Source: Bacillus sp. CH30_1T (GTDB lineage: Bacteria > Bacillota > Bacilli > Bacillales > Bacillaceae_B). Taken from it: DNA of 64,000 nucleotides. This document shows positions 16,176-25,716 of this stretch, piece after piece. The stretch is from positions 1-64,000 of the forward strand of contig NZ_VTUY01000011.1 in the NCBI RefSeq assembly GCF_008364765.1. The letters are read 5' to 3'. Each line of letters starts with the position of its first letter. Position 1 is the stretch's first letter. The notes beneath the pieces were generated by a model. That model did not search any database, was not told the DNA's origin, and saw nothing but the letters and a program-made list of their open reading frames with translations. A program made the translations under genes and the position numbers.

Positions 16176-16820
16176 TTAATGGATATTTTTTAGCGCTTCT
16201 TCGATAGGTGTGTCACCGCTCAGGATTTCGAATATTTTGTAGTTCGTTTCTTCGATGGTCAAGGAGTCGACGAGAACTTTCGCGACATCTTCACGTGATA
16301 TGTCCCTGCTTTTGTCTTCAATGGAGGTAGAAGCTTCAATTTTTCCTTGCCCTTCATCGAATGAAAGGGAGCCGGGCCGGACGATTGTGAAATTCAGACC
16401 GCTTTCCTTCAAGTGGGCATCCGCTGCTCCTTTTGCTTTTAAGTAAAACTGTAGTGAATCCGGGCCGCTTGACGAGTTATCTGCACCCATTGAGCTAAGC
16501 ATCACAAAGCGCTCAATCCCCATCTTCTTCGCATAGTCTACCGCTTTTTTCGCACCCTCCTGATCGATGGCGAGTGTTTTATCGTCACCAGTAGATCCGC
16601 CACTTCCTGCTGCAAAAATAACGGCATTTACATTTTCAAGAGCGTAAGAAAAGTCCTGCTCCAGGTCTGCAACAATCGGTCTTGCCCCTAAGTCTTCCAT
16701 AGCCTTCGCTTGTTCTGTTTTTCGAATCATGGCTCTCACGAAATGTTGACTGCTGTTTGAAAGTTCTTTCACTATGTGTCGGCCGGTATGACCGTTTGCT
16801 CCAATAACCAGTACATTCAT
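16176..16820 (-). CDS. Atypical SDR NAD(P)H-binding oxidoreductase (YhfK/YwnB-like)
   Basis: A 214-residue Rossmann protein with the atypical SDR motif GANGHTGRHIVKEL (residues 7-20), AVIFAAGSGG, and a VMLSSMGAD segment. FTIVRPGSLS takes the place of the YxxxK active site. Such NmrA-like or flavin-reductase-like proteins bind NAD(P)H and may act as redox sensors or reductases; no substrate can be named. AAGGATGATGGATAC gives the ribosome binding site. Confidence 0.8.
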   Translation of the reverse strand: MNVLVIGANGHTGRHIVKELSNSSQHFVRAMIRKTEQAKAMEDLGARPIVADLEQDFSYALENVNAVIFAAGSGGSTGDDKTLAIDQEGAKKAVDYAKKMGIERFVMLSSMGADNSSSGPDSLQFYLKAKGAADAHLKESGLNFTIVRPGSLSFDEGQGKIEASTSIEDKSRDISREDVAKVLVDSLTIEETNYKIFEILSGDTPIEEALKNIH

Positions 16821-17051
16821 GTATCCATCATCCTTAATCTAATTTTTTTATCCTATTATTGGTCTACCCATTCACTGCTGAAATAAACAATTAGAATGGG
16901 TCAGTGTGAAAAGGATGGATGTTTAAAGCTGAGGGATGTCTGACACATTATTTCTTCGATTGGATATTCTATTTCATAAGCGTGGGAATCATTTTGCTGT
17001 TTTCATTTGGAGTGTACTCTATATGCCCACTGTTGGTTTACATTCAAATAA

Positions 17052-17090
17052 AAAAAGAGGCTCAGGTATAAATATCCTGAACCTCTCTCA
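17052..17090 (-). terminator. Terminator after yumC
   Basis: GAGGTTCAGGAT and its partner form a long stem on the reverse strand, followed by seven Ts. It lies ten bases beyond the yumC stop. Confidence 0.8.
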
Positions 17091-17099
17091 TGGTAATCT

Positions 17100-18098
17100 T
17101 TAGTCTGTAAACATGGATGTACTGTGCATCGGCTGGACTCTTGCTTTTGGATCCATATAAGCTTTGGCATTATTAACCGCTGTCGGTGCTTCGCCAAATC
17201 CGCTGGCAATGAGCTTGACTTTCCCATCATAGGTACTGATATCACCTGCTGCATAAATGCCTGGAATATTCGTTTCCATTCTCGAGTTAACGACGATTGA
17301 ATTCTTTTCGATTTCTAGTCCCCAATCTTTAATCGGACCAAGAGATGAAACAAAGCCAAAGTTAACGATCAACTCATCGAGGTCAAGAATCTCCTTCTCA
17401 TCCCCCTTTGTTTCTTCCAAAATCAGCTGATTGATTTTGTTCTCATCGACAACGAGCTCTGAAGGAACATACGGAGTCTTCAGTGCCACGGTTGAATTGT
17501 GCAAATTCTCCACACTATGTTCATGGGCTCTGAACTTATCTCTTCTATGAACGAGGTAGACCTTTTCTGCGATCGGCTCAAGCATAAGGGCCCAGTCAAC
17601 GGCAGAATCACCACCACCACAAATGACAACTTTCTTGCCTCTGAAATGTTCCAGGTTATCAACAAAGTAATGAAGATTCTTACCTTCAAATTCAGACGCA
17701 TGCTCGAGTTCCAGACGGCGAGGCTGGAAGGCACCGTTTCCTGCTGTGATGATGATCGTTCTGGAAAAATGAATCTCTTTATCGGTTGTTAGTTTAAACA
17801 TGCCATCAGCCTGTTTTTCTACACCTTCCACAGCTTGCTCAAGACAAATTGTCGTCTCAAACTTTGCCATCTGCTCTTTTAAATTATTTACAAGATCCTG
17901 GGCTTTCACCTTAGGAAAACCGGCAACATCATATATGTATTTCTCAGGATATAGAGTAGCCAGCTGGCCCCCGAGTTGTGGTAAACTTTCAATAATCTTA
18001 ACTGATGCTTTTCTCATGCCGCCATAGAACGCCGTAAACAAACCTGTAGGACCGCCGCCTATGATCGTAATATCATACACTTTTTGATCTTCCTTCAA
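17100..18098 (-). CDS. yumC: Ferredoxin/flavodoxin-NADP+ reductase YumC
   Basis: A 332-residue flavoprotein of the thioredoxin-reductase-like ferredoxin-NADP reductase type. The FAD site is [18 protein letters not shown], the NADPH site is [15 protein letters not shown], and the C-terminal flavin site is [10 protein letters not shown]. There is no CxxC redox pair, which separates it from thioredoxin reductase. It supplies reduced ferredoxin or flavodoxin from NADPH. The TTG at 18098, six bases after GGAGGG, matches the family start ([14 protein letters not shown]); the frame to 18131 includes the ribosome binding site. Confidence 0.9.
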   Translation of the reverse strand: MKEDQKVYDITIIGGGPTGLFTAFYGGMRKASVKIIESLPQLGGQLATLYPEKYIYDVAGFPKVKAQDLVNNLKEQMAKFETTICLEQAVEGVEKQADGMFKLTTDKEIHFSRTIIITAGNGAFQPRRLELEHASEFEGKNLHYFVDNLEHFRGKKVVICGGGDSAVDWALMLEPIAEKVYLVHRRDKFRAHEHSVENLHNSTVALKTPYVPSELVVDENKINQLILEETKGDEKEILDLDELIVNFGFVSSLGPIKDWGLEIEKNSIVVNSRMETNIPGIYAAGDISTYDGKVKLIASGFGEAPTAVNNAKAYMDPKARVQPMHSTSMFTD

Positions 18099-18239
18099 CT
18101 GGATCCCTCCAACAATTAAGATGTATTTCACTTTAATTTATTCTATCACAGAGCCATCGATTCTTCACAATTATTGAAATCATTATTGGAAATAATCAGT
18201 CTTTTTGGTGAGTGGTTTTCATACTTTTGGGGGATGGAG

Positions 18240-18385
18240 ACTCATCCGTTTTTCGAGTTGTCCAGCTCCAGCGGCTAGTCCCTCGAGGTCATAAGACGAA
18301 CCAGCCAAAAAGGCAAAGAACGCCTTTCCGGCTGGTTCGTCTTATGCTTGTCGCCTCTGAACGAGCCGCCTCCGCTTTTCGTTGT
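18240..18385. repeat. Bacillaceae intergenic repeat with long hairpin
   Basis: The segment starts near TTTTTCGAGTTGTCCAGCTC and ends at GAGCCGCCTCCGCTTTTC, phrases I recognise from a dispersed repeat of Bacillus genomes. A 17-bp perfect stem (18290-18306 with 18330-18346; arm ends AGACGAACCAGCC) encloses an inner 6-bp stem, AAAGGC/GCCTTT. Outer arms GCGGCT and AGCCGC also pair. The flanks on each side differ from the neighbouring sequence in base composition. Confidence 0.65.
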
Positions 18386-18513
18386 ATTGTTTAAATATTC
18401 TTAAGTTTTCAATTTCCTATATATATCTTGAAAATGCATGGTAAAAAGAATATTATGTAATGTAGGCATAATGTTAAGAATTTATGACAATTCTCGCATA
18501 AGTATGTAGTAGT

Positions 18514-18531
18514 TCGTGAAATACGTCACAT
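18514..18531. promoter_or_regulatory. Rex-like operator upstream of ndh
   Basis: TCGTGAAATACGTCACAT matches 14 of 18 positions of the Rex consensus (TTGTGA-AATATT-TCACAA), with both GTGA/TCAC half-sites and the right 6-base spacing. Rex represses NADH dehydrogenase genes in Bacillus when NADH is low, so this placement 194 bases before the ndh start makes sense. Confidence 0.5.
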
Positions 18532-18724
18532 ACTTTCTTGTTTATCGTTTTTATTTATTTTTCATAAAATACTTTCCTCTTAAATGAAGGAAAACATCTC
18601 GTTTGATTTGTTTCAGTTTCTTGTCTATAGGGAAAAGGTAATGGCATCAGATTGAACGGGATAAAAAAGCATGATGTGGAGGACTCTAAGAGTATCCAAA
18701 GCAAATTTATCAAAAAAGGTGGAT

Positions 18725-19951
18725 GTGATTCAGTTGAGAAAGCCAAGAATCGTTGTATTAGGTGCAGGTTATGGTGGATTAATGACGGTAACTCGTCTTC
18801 AAAAGCAATTAGGTACAAATGAAGCAGAAATTATTTTAGTTAATAAAAATGATTATCACTACGAAACCACTTGGTTACACGAAGCTTCCGCAGGTACACT
18901 TCATCATGATCGTGTACGTTACAACATTAAAGATGTTGTCAACACAAGCAAAGTAAACTTCTTACAAGCTACTGTTGAAGATATTAAAGTAGAAGAAAAG
19001 AAAGTCATCACAAGTGACGGTGAAGTAGAATTCGATTACCTTGTTGTTGCATTAGGTGCAGAATCTGAGACTTTCGGTATCCAAGGTCTTCATGAGCATG
19101 CATTCATGATTTCGAACATCAACTCTGCCCGTCAAATCCGCGAGCATATTGAATTACAATTTGCTACGTATAAAAATGAAGAAGAAAAGAAAGATGACCG
19201 ACTTACAATCGTTGTAGGTGGAGCAGGATTCACTGGAATCGAATTCTTGGGTGAATTAGGGAACCGCGTTCCTGAACTTTGTCACGAATATGATATCGAT
19301 CGCAAAAAAGTTCGCATTGTGTGCGTGGAAGCTGCACCTATGATTCTTCCAGGATTCGATCCTGAACTAGTGAAATACGCGCGTGCCAAGCTTGAGAAAA
19401 AAGGTGTTGAATTCCACATCGGAACTCCACTTAAAGAAGCGAAAGCTGACAGCGTCCTAATCGCTAAAGGTGAAGATGAAGTAGAAGAAATCAAGGCTGG
19501 TACGATCGTATGGGCTGCAGGTGTACGCGGTAACTCCATCATCGAAAGAGCTGGAATCGAAAACATGCGTGCCCGTGTGAAAATCAGCAAAGATCTTCGC
19601 GCTCCAGGTCATGACAACATCTTCATCATCGGTGACTGTTCACTTATGATCAATGAAGAAACAGAACGTCCATACCCACCGACTGCACAAATCGCGATGC
19701 AGCAAGGTGAAGTATGTGCCCGCAATATTGCTTCTTTACTGCACGATAAAGATCACTTGGAAGAATTCACTCCAGACATCAAAGGAACAGTATGTTCACT
19801 GGGTGAAGACGACGCAATCGGTGTCGTTTACGGTAAGAAAATCACTGGAACAAAAGCTTCCTTCATGAAGAAGGTAGTCGATAACCGTGCGCTTTACATG
19901 GTTGGTGGACCATCCCTTGTCTTCAAAAAAGGAAAGTTCAAATTCTTTTAA
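18725..19951 (+). CDS. yumB: Type II NADH dehydrogenase (YumB/Ndh-like)
   Basis: A flavoprotein of about 408 residues that passes electrons from NADH to menaquinone without pumping protons. It has the FAD motif [13 protein letters not shown], the NADH motif [17 protein letters not shown], the flavin-contact [10 protein letters not shown], and the quinone-site pattern [12 protein letters not shown]. The C-terminus ([12 protein letters not shown]) is basic and hydrophobic, consistent with peripheral membrane binding. I chose the GTG at 18725, five bases after AAGG; the TTG at 18734 is an alternative. B. subtilis has several paralogues, so the yumB label is by sequence impression and position near yumC. 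Confidence 0.85.
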   Translation: MIQLRKPRIVVLGAGYGGLMTVTRLQKQLGTNEAEIILVNKNDYHYETTWLHEASAGTLHHDRVRYNIKDVVNTSKVNFLQATVEDIKVEEKKVITSDGEVEFDYLVVALGAESETFGIQGLHEHAFMISNINSARQIREHIELQFATYKNEEEKKDDRLTIVVGGAGFTGIEFLGELGNRVPELCHEYDIDRKKVRIVCVEAAPMILPGFDPELVKYARAKLEKKGVEFHIGTPLKEAKADSVLIAKGEDEVEEIKAGTIVWAAGVRGNSIIERAGIENMRARVKISKDLRAPGHDNIFIIGDCSLMINEETERPYPPTAQIAMQQGEVCARNIASLLHDKDHLEEFTPDIKGTVCSLGEDDAIGVVYGKKITGTKASFMKKVVDNRALYMVGGPSLVFKKGKFKFF

Positions 19952-19968
19952 GCTCTAATGAATTAAAT

Positions 19969-20000
19969 GAAAAGCAGGGTGGATTCCGCTCTGCTTTTTA
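19969..20000 (+). terminator. Terminator after ndh
   Basis: AAAGCAG-G-GG pairs with CC-CTCTGCTTT around ATT, followed by a T-run. Confidence 0.75.
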
Positions 20001-20031
20001 TTGTGGGGAATTGTTACGGAGGTGTTCGAGA

Positions 20032-20514
20032 GTGAAAAGAGGGAAGGTTTGGCTTGCGGTGGCAGGACTGGTCATAGATGAGAATGGTAAATGGCTTGTG
20101 GTGAAGAAGAAATACAGCGGTTTGAAAGGAATGTGGTCCCTGCCTGCTGGTTTTGTCAATGCCGGAGAAGCAGTAGATGATGCGGTTATGAGAGAAGTAC
20201 GAGAGGAAACAGGATTACATACAAGCGTCAAAGGCATTGTAGGAGTCCGGTCAGGGGTCATCCAAAATGATGTCAGCGATAACATGCTGATTTTTCTGTT
20301 GGAATGCAAGGAAACTTATTCTATTCAAATCGAAGAAAAAGAATTGTGGGAGGTCGCGTGGAAGTCACCTCACGAATTATTGGAAGATGAAAAAACATCC
20401 GTCATGGTGCATGAGATGATTGAACAATTGGCTGTTCAAAACATATTAAGCCCGAAAGAAGGGATCGACCCAGGGGACCAATTCGCCTACACGAAGTACA
20501 CATTATTTTTATAA
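20032..20514 (+). CDS. Nudix hydrolase
   Basis: A 160-residue enzyme. The complete Nudix box GX5EX7REVREETGL lies at residues 40-62, with all catalytic glutamates (E55, E58, E59). Nudix enzymes cleave nucleoside diphosphates linked to another group; the substrate cannot be told. The GTG at 20032 follows GGAGGTG by six bases, so the seven-codon longer TTG frame is rejected. It probably forms a single-gene unit after the ndh terminator. Confidence 0.85.
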   Translation: MKRGKVWLAVAGLVIDENGKWLVVKKKYSGLKGMWSLPAGFVNAGEAVDDAVMREVREETGLHTSVKGIVGVRSGVIQNDVSDNMLIFLLECKETYSIQIEEKELWEVAWKSPHELLEDEKTSVMVHEMIEQLAVQNILSPKEGIDPGDQFAYTKYTLFL

Positions 20515-20672
20515 AATTCTGTTAATTCTAAGAAAAAGAGAGATAATGAAAGAAAAGCTAAAATGTATTCGCTTTCTTAGCGGTACATCCCCTATAATGT
20601 CCCTTTTCTTTATTGGAGATAGATGATATATTATCAGAAAATTAAGAAATTAAAGAAAAGGGAGAGAGAATT

Positions 20673-20798
20673 ATGAGAGCTACTGCAAGTACTAAAACGA
20701 AATATTGTCTTTATTGTTCAGGAAAAGGATACTTTCAGTTAGTATTGGGTGGTTCTGAAACGTGTCCGTGCTGCGGAGGCAGTGGGAAACAGAAATAA
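20673..20798 (+). CDS. yuiA: YuiA family zinc-finger-like small protein
   Basis: A 41-residue protein below usual ORF cut-offs. It reads MRATASTKTKYCLYCSGKGY, with a second CPCCGGSGK motif. The two CxxCxGxG-type motifs resemble the DnaJ zinc finger and should bind one zinc. It matches the B. subtilis yuiA family in size, motif and position before yuiB. AAGGGAGAGAGAATT is the ribosome binding site. Function unknown. Confidence 0.85.
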   Translation: MRATASTKTKYCLYCSGKGYFQLVLGGSETCPCCGGSGKQK

Positions 20799-20819
20799 AC
20801 CCTAAGAGATAGATCAAGA

Positions 20820-20886
20820 GGCAGACCTGAAGAAGGTGGATACTTCTATTAGAGGTATGGATCCTGAATTGGGTCTGTTTTTTTAG
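20820..20886 (+). terminator. Structured terminator after yuiA
   Basis: An outer stem CAGACC/GGTCTG encloses an inner stem GGATAC-TTC / GA-GTAT-GATCC and ends in eight Ts. Confidence 0.6.
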
Positions 20887-21011
20887 GGTCACCTGATAAG
20901 AAACATATGTTTATTTTGTGAATAAGCTAGAAATCTTCTTGAAAATATTGACGCTTTCATTACACTCGGGGTACACTAATCTTTAGTGTTTATGGAGGTG
21001 TAAACGGTAAA

Positions 21012-21329
21012 ATGCCTATACATGTGATGTTAATTTCAATGCTTCTATTTTTTGTTCTATTTTTCGGAATAGGCTTTCTGTTAAATATGTTATTGCGTAT
21101 GACGTGGATTATGGCCATCATCTATCCTATTGTCGTCATTTTTATTGTGGATGATGTTCGTTTTATAGATTATTTCCGAAATGCCGGCGAGTCGTTTTCT
21201 GAGTTAGGTACGAAAATCAGCCACTTGGCTGTAGCTGATCTTGTGATTTTAGGAAGTGGGCTGGCAGGAGCGATTCTTTCAGGAGTCGTGATGAGAATTT
21301 TAAGAGCAAAAGGATATCGAATGTTTTAA
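21012..21329 (+). CDS. yuiB: YuiB membrane protein
   Basis: A 105-residue membrane protein with three hydrophobic stretches (about residues 5-27, 30-48 and 76-95) and a soluble middle loop (DDVRFIDYFRNAGESFSELG). It matches the YuiB family by size and its place between yuiA and yuiC. Function unknown. GGAGGTG lies 11 bases before the ATG, a slightly long spacing. Confidence 0.8.
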   Translation: MPIHVMLISMLLFFVLFFGIGFLLNMLLRMTWIMAIIYPIVVIFIVDDVRFIDYFRNAGESFSELGTKISHLAVADLVILGSGLAGAILSGVVMRILRAKGYRMF

Positions 21330-21334
21330 AAGCA

Positions 21335-21379
21335 TCCGTTTAACCGAGGGACCTCCCCTAAGTTGAACGGTTTTTTATT
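21335..21379 (+). terminator. Terminator after yuiB
   Basis: CCGTTTAA pairs with TTGAACGG around an inner GGGA/TCCC element, followed by TTTTTTATTATG. Confidence 0.7.
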
Positions 21380-21593
21380 ATGATTTTTTTCGAAAATTGT
21401 ACATACTAGTTGAAGTAGGAAATAGGTTATATCCACTGCAATGTCGCCTATGAGCGGTGAAGTTCATCTATAGGGAACGCTTAAAGCTATAACTTGAATT
21501 ATTTCCAAATATTGAAAATATTCGATTTTTTTCTCAATTTATGCATATATATCCTCCTGGTTGGGAAGTATTAAAGGTGGGAGGAGTGAATAC

Positions 21594-22298
21594 ATGAATT
21601 TGTTTAAAACATGGACGAAGAGATTCGTTATGGTCAGTTTGTTCATCCTGGCACTGGGAACCACTTTTCAATCAGTCTCCGGAGTAGAGGCTCAAACCTT
21701 TAAAACCTGGTTGATGGACAAGGGTGACCGTGATCAAAACAGTTTGAATTATAAAGAACATCAGACAAATCGTTTAGGATTGTCATTTAAATTTCTTAAG
21801 AGGCTAGCAGGCTTTGAAACTCAGATATCCGCAAGTACACCCGTTGAACCGAGGACGTTGGAAGAGTCCGTTGATTGGGATCAGTATACCAAACATAAGG
21901 TAGTAGCCACAGGCTATACAGCCGGGATTGAATCGACCGGGAAGAATCCTGGGCACCCCCTTTACGGAATTACATATTCAGGAGTGAAAGTGAAACGTGA
22001 TTTATATTCTACGATTGCAGCCGATCTTTCCGTTTATCCTATTGGTACCATTCTTTTCATCCCCCAATATGGATATGGGGTTGTAGCCGATAAAGGGAGC
22101 GCTATTAAGGGGAATAGACTAGACCTCTATTATGAGACAGTCGATGATGTGTATAATGAATGGGGTAAACAGACACTGGATGTATATGTGATCCAGATGG
22201 GTGCAGGTAAGTTATCCGAACAGCAATTAGTAGCTCTTAATGAAAATAAATCTATGCAGGTGTTTAGACAGCAGATTTTATCGCCTAAAGAAGAATAA
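21594..22298 (+). CDS. yuiC: YuiC, 3D-domain (MltA-like) exported protein
   Basis: A 234-residue protein with an N-terminal signal or anchor ([20 protein letters not shown]). The C-terminal 3D domain contains [19 protein letters not shown] and [12 protein letters not shown], which hold the family's three conserved aspartates. The fold is that of MltA lytic transglycosylases, and related Sps proteins of Firmicutes cleave peptidoglycan in stationary phase. The ATG at 21594 after GGGAGGAG is preferred over the TTG at 21561. Confidence 0.85.
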   Translation: MNLFKTWTKRFVMVSLFILALGTTFQSVSGVEAQTFKTWLMDKGDRDQNSLNYKEHQTNRLGLSFKFLKRLAGFETQISASTPVEPRTLEESVDWDQYTKHKVVATGYTAGIESTGKNPGHPLYGITYSGVKVKRDLYSTIAADLSVYPIGTILFIPQYGYGVVADKGSAIKGNRLDLYYETVDDVYNEWGKQTLDVYVIQMGAGKLSEQQLVALNENKSMQVFRQQILSPKEE

Positions 22299-22303
22299 TC
22301 AAG

Positions 22304-22341
22304 AAAAGCACGCAGTTCATGATGAACTACGTGCTTTTTTA
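22304..22341. terminator. Terminator between yuiC and the BtuF-like gene
   Basis: AAAAGCACG-AGTTCAT pairs with ATGAACT-CGTGCTTTT and has a T-run. It serves the convergent pair. Confidence 0.8.
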
Positions 22342-22344
22342 ACA

Positions 22345-23133
22345 TCATTGGACCTCTTTATACAATTCTGGATGAAGCATCCTGGCAAGCTTGACAGCTC
22401 CCTTTAATAGTAGAGGGGACGGCCTGCAATAGAGGGCTTCTTCCAGGACAAAAATTCGATCCTGTTGAACAGCTCTCAAGTCGTTCCATCCTGGACGCTT
22501 CTTCACGATATCAGGTTTAACCCGTTTCTGCTGAACGCCGACCCAGGCAAGACATATATAGTCGGGGTCGCGTTTTTGTACATCTTCCCAATCCGTTTGA
22601 ACACTCGCCAGATCCACATCATCAAAGAGATTCCGTGCACCAATCATCTCGCTCAACTCGGTTAACCAGTTGATCTTACCAGGGGTGAAAACAGGCTTTG
22701 GCCACCATTCCCAGTAGAGAGAGGGAGGATGTTGAACCCCGGAACTAATCGTTTTTAAGCGTTTTACGGTTTGCAGAAATTCACTCTGACGGTTCATGGC
22801 ATGTTCTTCAGATCCACACGCTTTTCCAACCGTTAAAAGATCTTCTGCTATATCAGAAAAGCTCTGAGGATTTAACGTAATATGGGGGATGTTCCGCTTA
22901 ACCAGATTTTCTATGTTTTTTTCCATTCCTGGTACACTTAATGAAGAAAACACCAAATCAGGCTCCAAGGACTCCAATTTATCCATATTAATGGAGAGAT
23001 CTGGTCCGAGCCTGGGAAGTGATTGGACCTCTTCAGGATAATCGGAGTAATCATCGACTCCTACGAGGAGTGAAGTTAATCCGAGGTAATCGATTATTTC
23101 TGTATTACTTGGACAGATTGAAACAATTCTCAT
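22345..23133 (-). CDS. BtuF-like cobalamin/corrinoid-binding protein without signal peptide
   Basis: A 262-residue periplasmic-binding-fold protein of the BtuF group: RIVSICPSNTEIIDYLG at the start, GVDDYSDYPEE, LEPDLVFSSLS and the helical backbone region. BtuF normally captures vitamin B12 outside the membrane, but this protein begins directly at the first beta strand and has no signal peptide or lipobox. No permease or ATPase genes are nearby. The ATG at 23133 follows AGGAGTGG and lies ten bases after the yuiD stop, so the two genes are probably co-transcribed. It might bind a corrinoid or related ligand inside the cell. Confidence 0.7.
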   Translation of the reverse strand: MRIVSICPSNTEIIDYLGLTSLLVGVDDYSDYPEEVQSLPRLGPDLSINMDKLESLEPDLVFSSLSVPGMEKNIENLVKRNIPHITLNPQSFSDIAEDLLTVGKACGSEEHAMNRQSEFLQTVKRLKTISSGVQHPPSLYWEWWPKPVFTPGKINWLTELSEMIGARNLFDDVDLASVQTDWEDVQKRDPDYICLAWVGVQQKRVKPDIVKKRPGWNDLRAVQQDRIFVLEEALYCRPSPLLLKGAVKLARMLHPELYKEVQ

Positions 23134-23143
23134 CTTGCCACTC

Positions 23144-23623
23144 CTATGCATAAAAGAAATAATGAAGAAGAAGGGTCAGAATAATCCCGGAAAGTCCACC
23201 AAAGAACACTTCAATGGGTTTGTGTCCGAGTAATTCCTTTAACTCCTTGCGCTTTTCCTGTTCAGGCTTGTTCTGCCAGCCTTTTGCTTCTGACATGAAC
23301 CTTTGGAAATCGACCATCAATCGATTCAGGACAATGGCTTGTTCTCCTGCCTGTCTTCTGACACCCGTTGCGTCAAACATCGTAATGATGGCAAACATGG
23401 CGGAAACTGCAAAGATTGGTGAATCCACGCCTACTTCCAAGGCTACTCCAGTAGATAATGCCGTGACGGCAGCTGAATGGGAACTCGGCATCCCGCCTGT
23501 TGAGGTGATTAATGACCAATTTAATTCCCTGGTCGCGATAAACTGTATGGGAACCTTAACAAACTGAGCAAAAAAGATTGAAAATAAAGATGCCCATAAT
23601 GGAAAATTAAAAAATACTTCCAT
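23144..23623 (-). CDS. yuiD: YuiD, divergent PAP2-family membrane protein
   Basis: A 159-residue membrane protein with about four helices. The conserved TSTGGMPSSHSAAVTALSTG contains the phosphatase-like SSH motif, and DATGVRRQAGEQA is the second family signature. The family (DUF212) is a circularly altered relative of PAP2 lipid phosphatases and its activity is unproven. The ATG at 23623 is preferred; a GTG at 23638 overlaps the AAAGGGTGG site. Confidence 0.85.
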   Translation of the reverse strand: MEVFFNFPLWASLFSIFFAQFVKVPIQFIATRELNWSLITSTGGMPSSHSAAVTALSTGVALEVGVDSPIFAVSAMFAIITMFDATGVRRQAGEQAIVLNRLMVDFQRFMSEAKGWQNKPEQEKRKELKELLGHKPIEVFFGGLSGIILTLLLHYFFYA

Positions 23624-23780
23624 GCTGTGAAATGCCACCCTTTCAATTGTTTGAATAAAAATAATGTTCTCATTATATCATACCCTATTTACCTCTTTAA
23701 TTAACTTTGTGGATCGGTTTGTTAGAAAGTCGAAATAATGGGACATTTTCGCTATAATAGAGGGTGGAGGTGTCGGATAA

Positions 23781-25286
23781 ATGAAATTTTCGATTAATCA
23801 TAATGACATAACAGCTGCTAATCAGCAGTGCCTGGTTGTTGGGGTTCACACTCAGCCAACATTTGAAGGGAAGCTTAAAGAGCTTGACCACAAGTTCGAG
23901 GGCTATCTTACACAGCTGGTAAAAGACGGGGACATATCTTCAAAAGCAAAGAAAGTAACCAAAGTACATACGTTTGGAAAGCTCAAAACAAAGAGATTAT
24001 TGTTCGTTGGTCTAGGAAAACAAAAAGAGCTTACGTTTGATTCTTTAAAAGAATCGTTAGGGGTAGCATCAAAAGCTTTAAAGCAGATGAAGGTATCTTC
24101 TTTTTCAGTGGCACTGGATACGTTTATTTCTGAAGAAATGGTAGCAACAGATGCAGCTCATGCATTTATGGAAGCCTTTACGATGTCTACATATGAGTTC
24201 CATGGCTATAAGAAGAAATCAAATCAACCGGAAGTACACGTAGAGTCGATTGAGTTCTTTACAAGCGCAGACTCTAAAGAAGTAGAGACGGCCTTACATA
24301 TCGGATCCGCCTTTGGAAACGGAGTCAATTCAGCTCGTACGCTGGTGAACACTCCTGGTAATCTATTAACCTCCACTAAATTAGCTGAATACGCGCTTGA
24401 ATTAGCGGAACGATATAACTTTGAAGTTGAAATTTTGGATAAAGAGGAAATGGAGCATCTGGGCATGGGCGCACTGCTCGCTGTAAACCAGGGATCGGTT
24501 GAACCTCCCAAAATGATCGTTCTTAAGTACAACGGGAAAGATGAGTGGAAAGATGTCATCGGTTTGGTTGGAAAAGGAATTACCTTTGATACAGGCGGTT
24601 ATTCCATTAAGCCTAAAGATGGAATCGTCGGAATGAAAACAGATATGGGTGGAGCTGCAGCGGTTCTGGGTGCCATGGAAATCATCGGCGAAATCAAACC
24701 GGAACAAAACGTCGTTGCCGTCATTCCTTCAACAGACAATATGGTGAGCGGCTCTGCATTCAAGCCAGACGATGTGATTACATCAATGAGCGGTAAAACC
24801 ATTGAAGTGTTAAATACAGACGCTGAGGGCCGTCTCGCACTTGCTGACGGTATGACCTATGCAAAGCATCAAGGAGCAAATTATTTAGTGGACGTTGCAA
24901 CTTTAACTGGTGGAGTCATTATTGCTTTGGGTGAAGACAAAACGGGGGCACTCACGAATAATGAAGCGTTCTTCGAGCAAGTGTTGGAAGCGTCAGGGGA
25001 ATCGGGTGAATATATCTGGCAGCTTCCTTATACGGAAAACGACAAGAAGCGCGTTCGTGGAAGTGATATTGCCGACTTGAACAACTCACCGGGACGAGCA
25101 GGTCATGCCATCATGGGTGGGGCATTTGTCGGAGAGTTTGCTGAAGGTCTTCCTTGGGTACACCTTGATATTGCCGGTACGGCTACTAGTAAAGGTAGCT
25201 ATGAACTCGGCCCGAAAGGCGGAACGGGTGTCATGGCAAGAACGCTTGCGCTATTAGTTGAGCGCTTTGTGCCTTTAGAAAAATAA
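23781..25286 (+). CDS. pepA: Leucyl aminopeptidase (M17)
   Basis: A 501-residue cytosolic M17 aminopeptidase that removes N-terminal residues from peptides using two metal ions. The signature [13 protein letters not shown] is present, as is [17 protein letters not shown] with the active-site lysine and [10 protein letters not shown] with metal-binding aspartate. It corresponds to B. subtilis yuiE by position between yuiD and yuiF. The N-terminal 180 residues form the usual macro-like domain. GGAGGTG precedes the ATG. Confidence 0.95.
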   Translation: MKFSINHNDITAANQQCLVVGVHTQPTFEGKLKELDHKFEGYLTQLVKDGDISSKAKKVTKVHTFGKLKTKRLLFVGLGKQKELTFDSLKESLGVASKALKQMKVSSFSVALDTFISEEMVATDAAHAFMEAFTMSTYEFHGYKKKSNQPEVHVESIEFFTSADSKEVETALHIGSAFGNGVNSARTLVNTPGNLLTSTKLAEYALELAERYNFEVEILDKEEMEHLGMGALLAVNQGSVEPPKMIVLKYNGKDEWKDVIGLVGKGITFDTGGYSIKPKDGIVGMKTDMGGAAAVLGAMEIIGEIKPEQNVVAVIPSTDNMVSGSAFKPDDVITSMSGKTIEVLNTDAEGRLALADGMTYAKHQGANYLVDVATLTGGVIIALGEDKTGALTNNEAFFEQVLEASGESGEYIWQLPYTENDKKRVRGSDIADLNNSPGRAGHAIMGGAFVGEFAEGLPWVHLDIAGTATSKGSYELGPKGGTGVMARTLALLVERFVPLEK

Positions 25287-25302
25287 TATGATGGAATGGT
25301 GA

Positions 25303-25350
25303 GTCTTTTTTCAGTGTTTAAGCATGATGACACTGAAAGAAGGCTTTTTT
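25303..25350 (+). terminator. Terminator after pepA
   Basis: TTTTTTCAGTGT pairs with ACACTGAAAGAAGG across a loop and is followed by eight Ts. Confidence 0.7.
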
Positions 25351-25428
25351 TTGTGAGAATTCATGATTTGGAATGAATGGGTGACGAAAATGTGGTAAAT
25401 ACCGGGATTAAGTTGAGGGTGAACTGGT

Positions 25429-25550
25429 AATCCGGCCGTTTACCTTCAGAATCCCGCCGAAAAAAATCCAGCCACTTTTCTTCAGAATCCAGCCTAAAAG
25501 GAGAAAAATCAGTCGGTTTTGATCAGAATCCGGTCAATTTACATTTAATG
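25429..25550. repeat. Degenerate ~20/21-bp tandem repeat
   Basis: The word AATCC(N)G(C/T)C or a close variant begins at 25429, 25450, 25465, 25486, 25507, 25527 and (degenerate) 25547. Spacing is 21, 15, 21, 21, 20 and 20 bases, and several units end in TTCAG or ATCAG. There is no coding frame. It lies between the pepA terminator and yuiF. Confidence 0.6.
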
Positions 25551-25716
25551 GATAATCGTCTCGATCTTTCACTCCCCCTTTTACTCTGCTAAAGTGTTGA
25601 CAAACTCTCTTTATCTTGTTAAAGTTGAAATTGTGATTTTATTACTCTACCAATTTAGCGAACTAAAGTAAAAACGATATATCGTTGTATGGAGGATTTT
25701 GAGGAGGAAGGTAGTT

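Larger units (their letters stand above)
18099..18724. other. 626-base intergenic region: repeat element and ndh control region
   Basis: This contains a structured Bacillaceae repeat (18240-18385) and a Rex-like site (18514-18531), both listed separately. The remainder is A+T-rich sequence with no supported gene. A frame at 18212-18394 is created by the repeat and is not credible. Confidence 0.6.

Noticed and set aside
18212-18394. Open frame within the 18240 repeat
   Set aside because: It is created by the palindromic repeat and has no family or translation signal.
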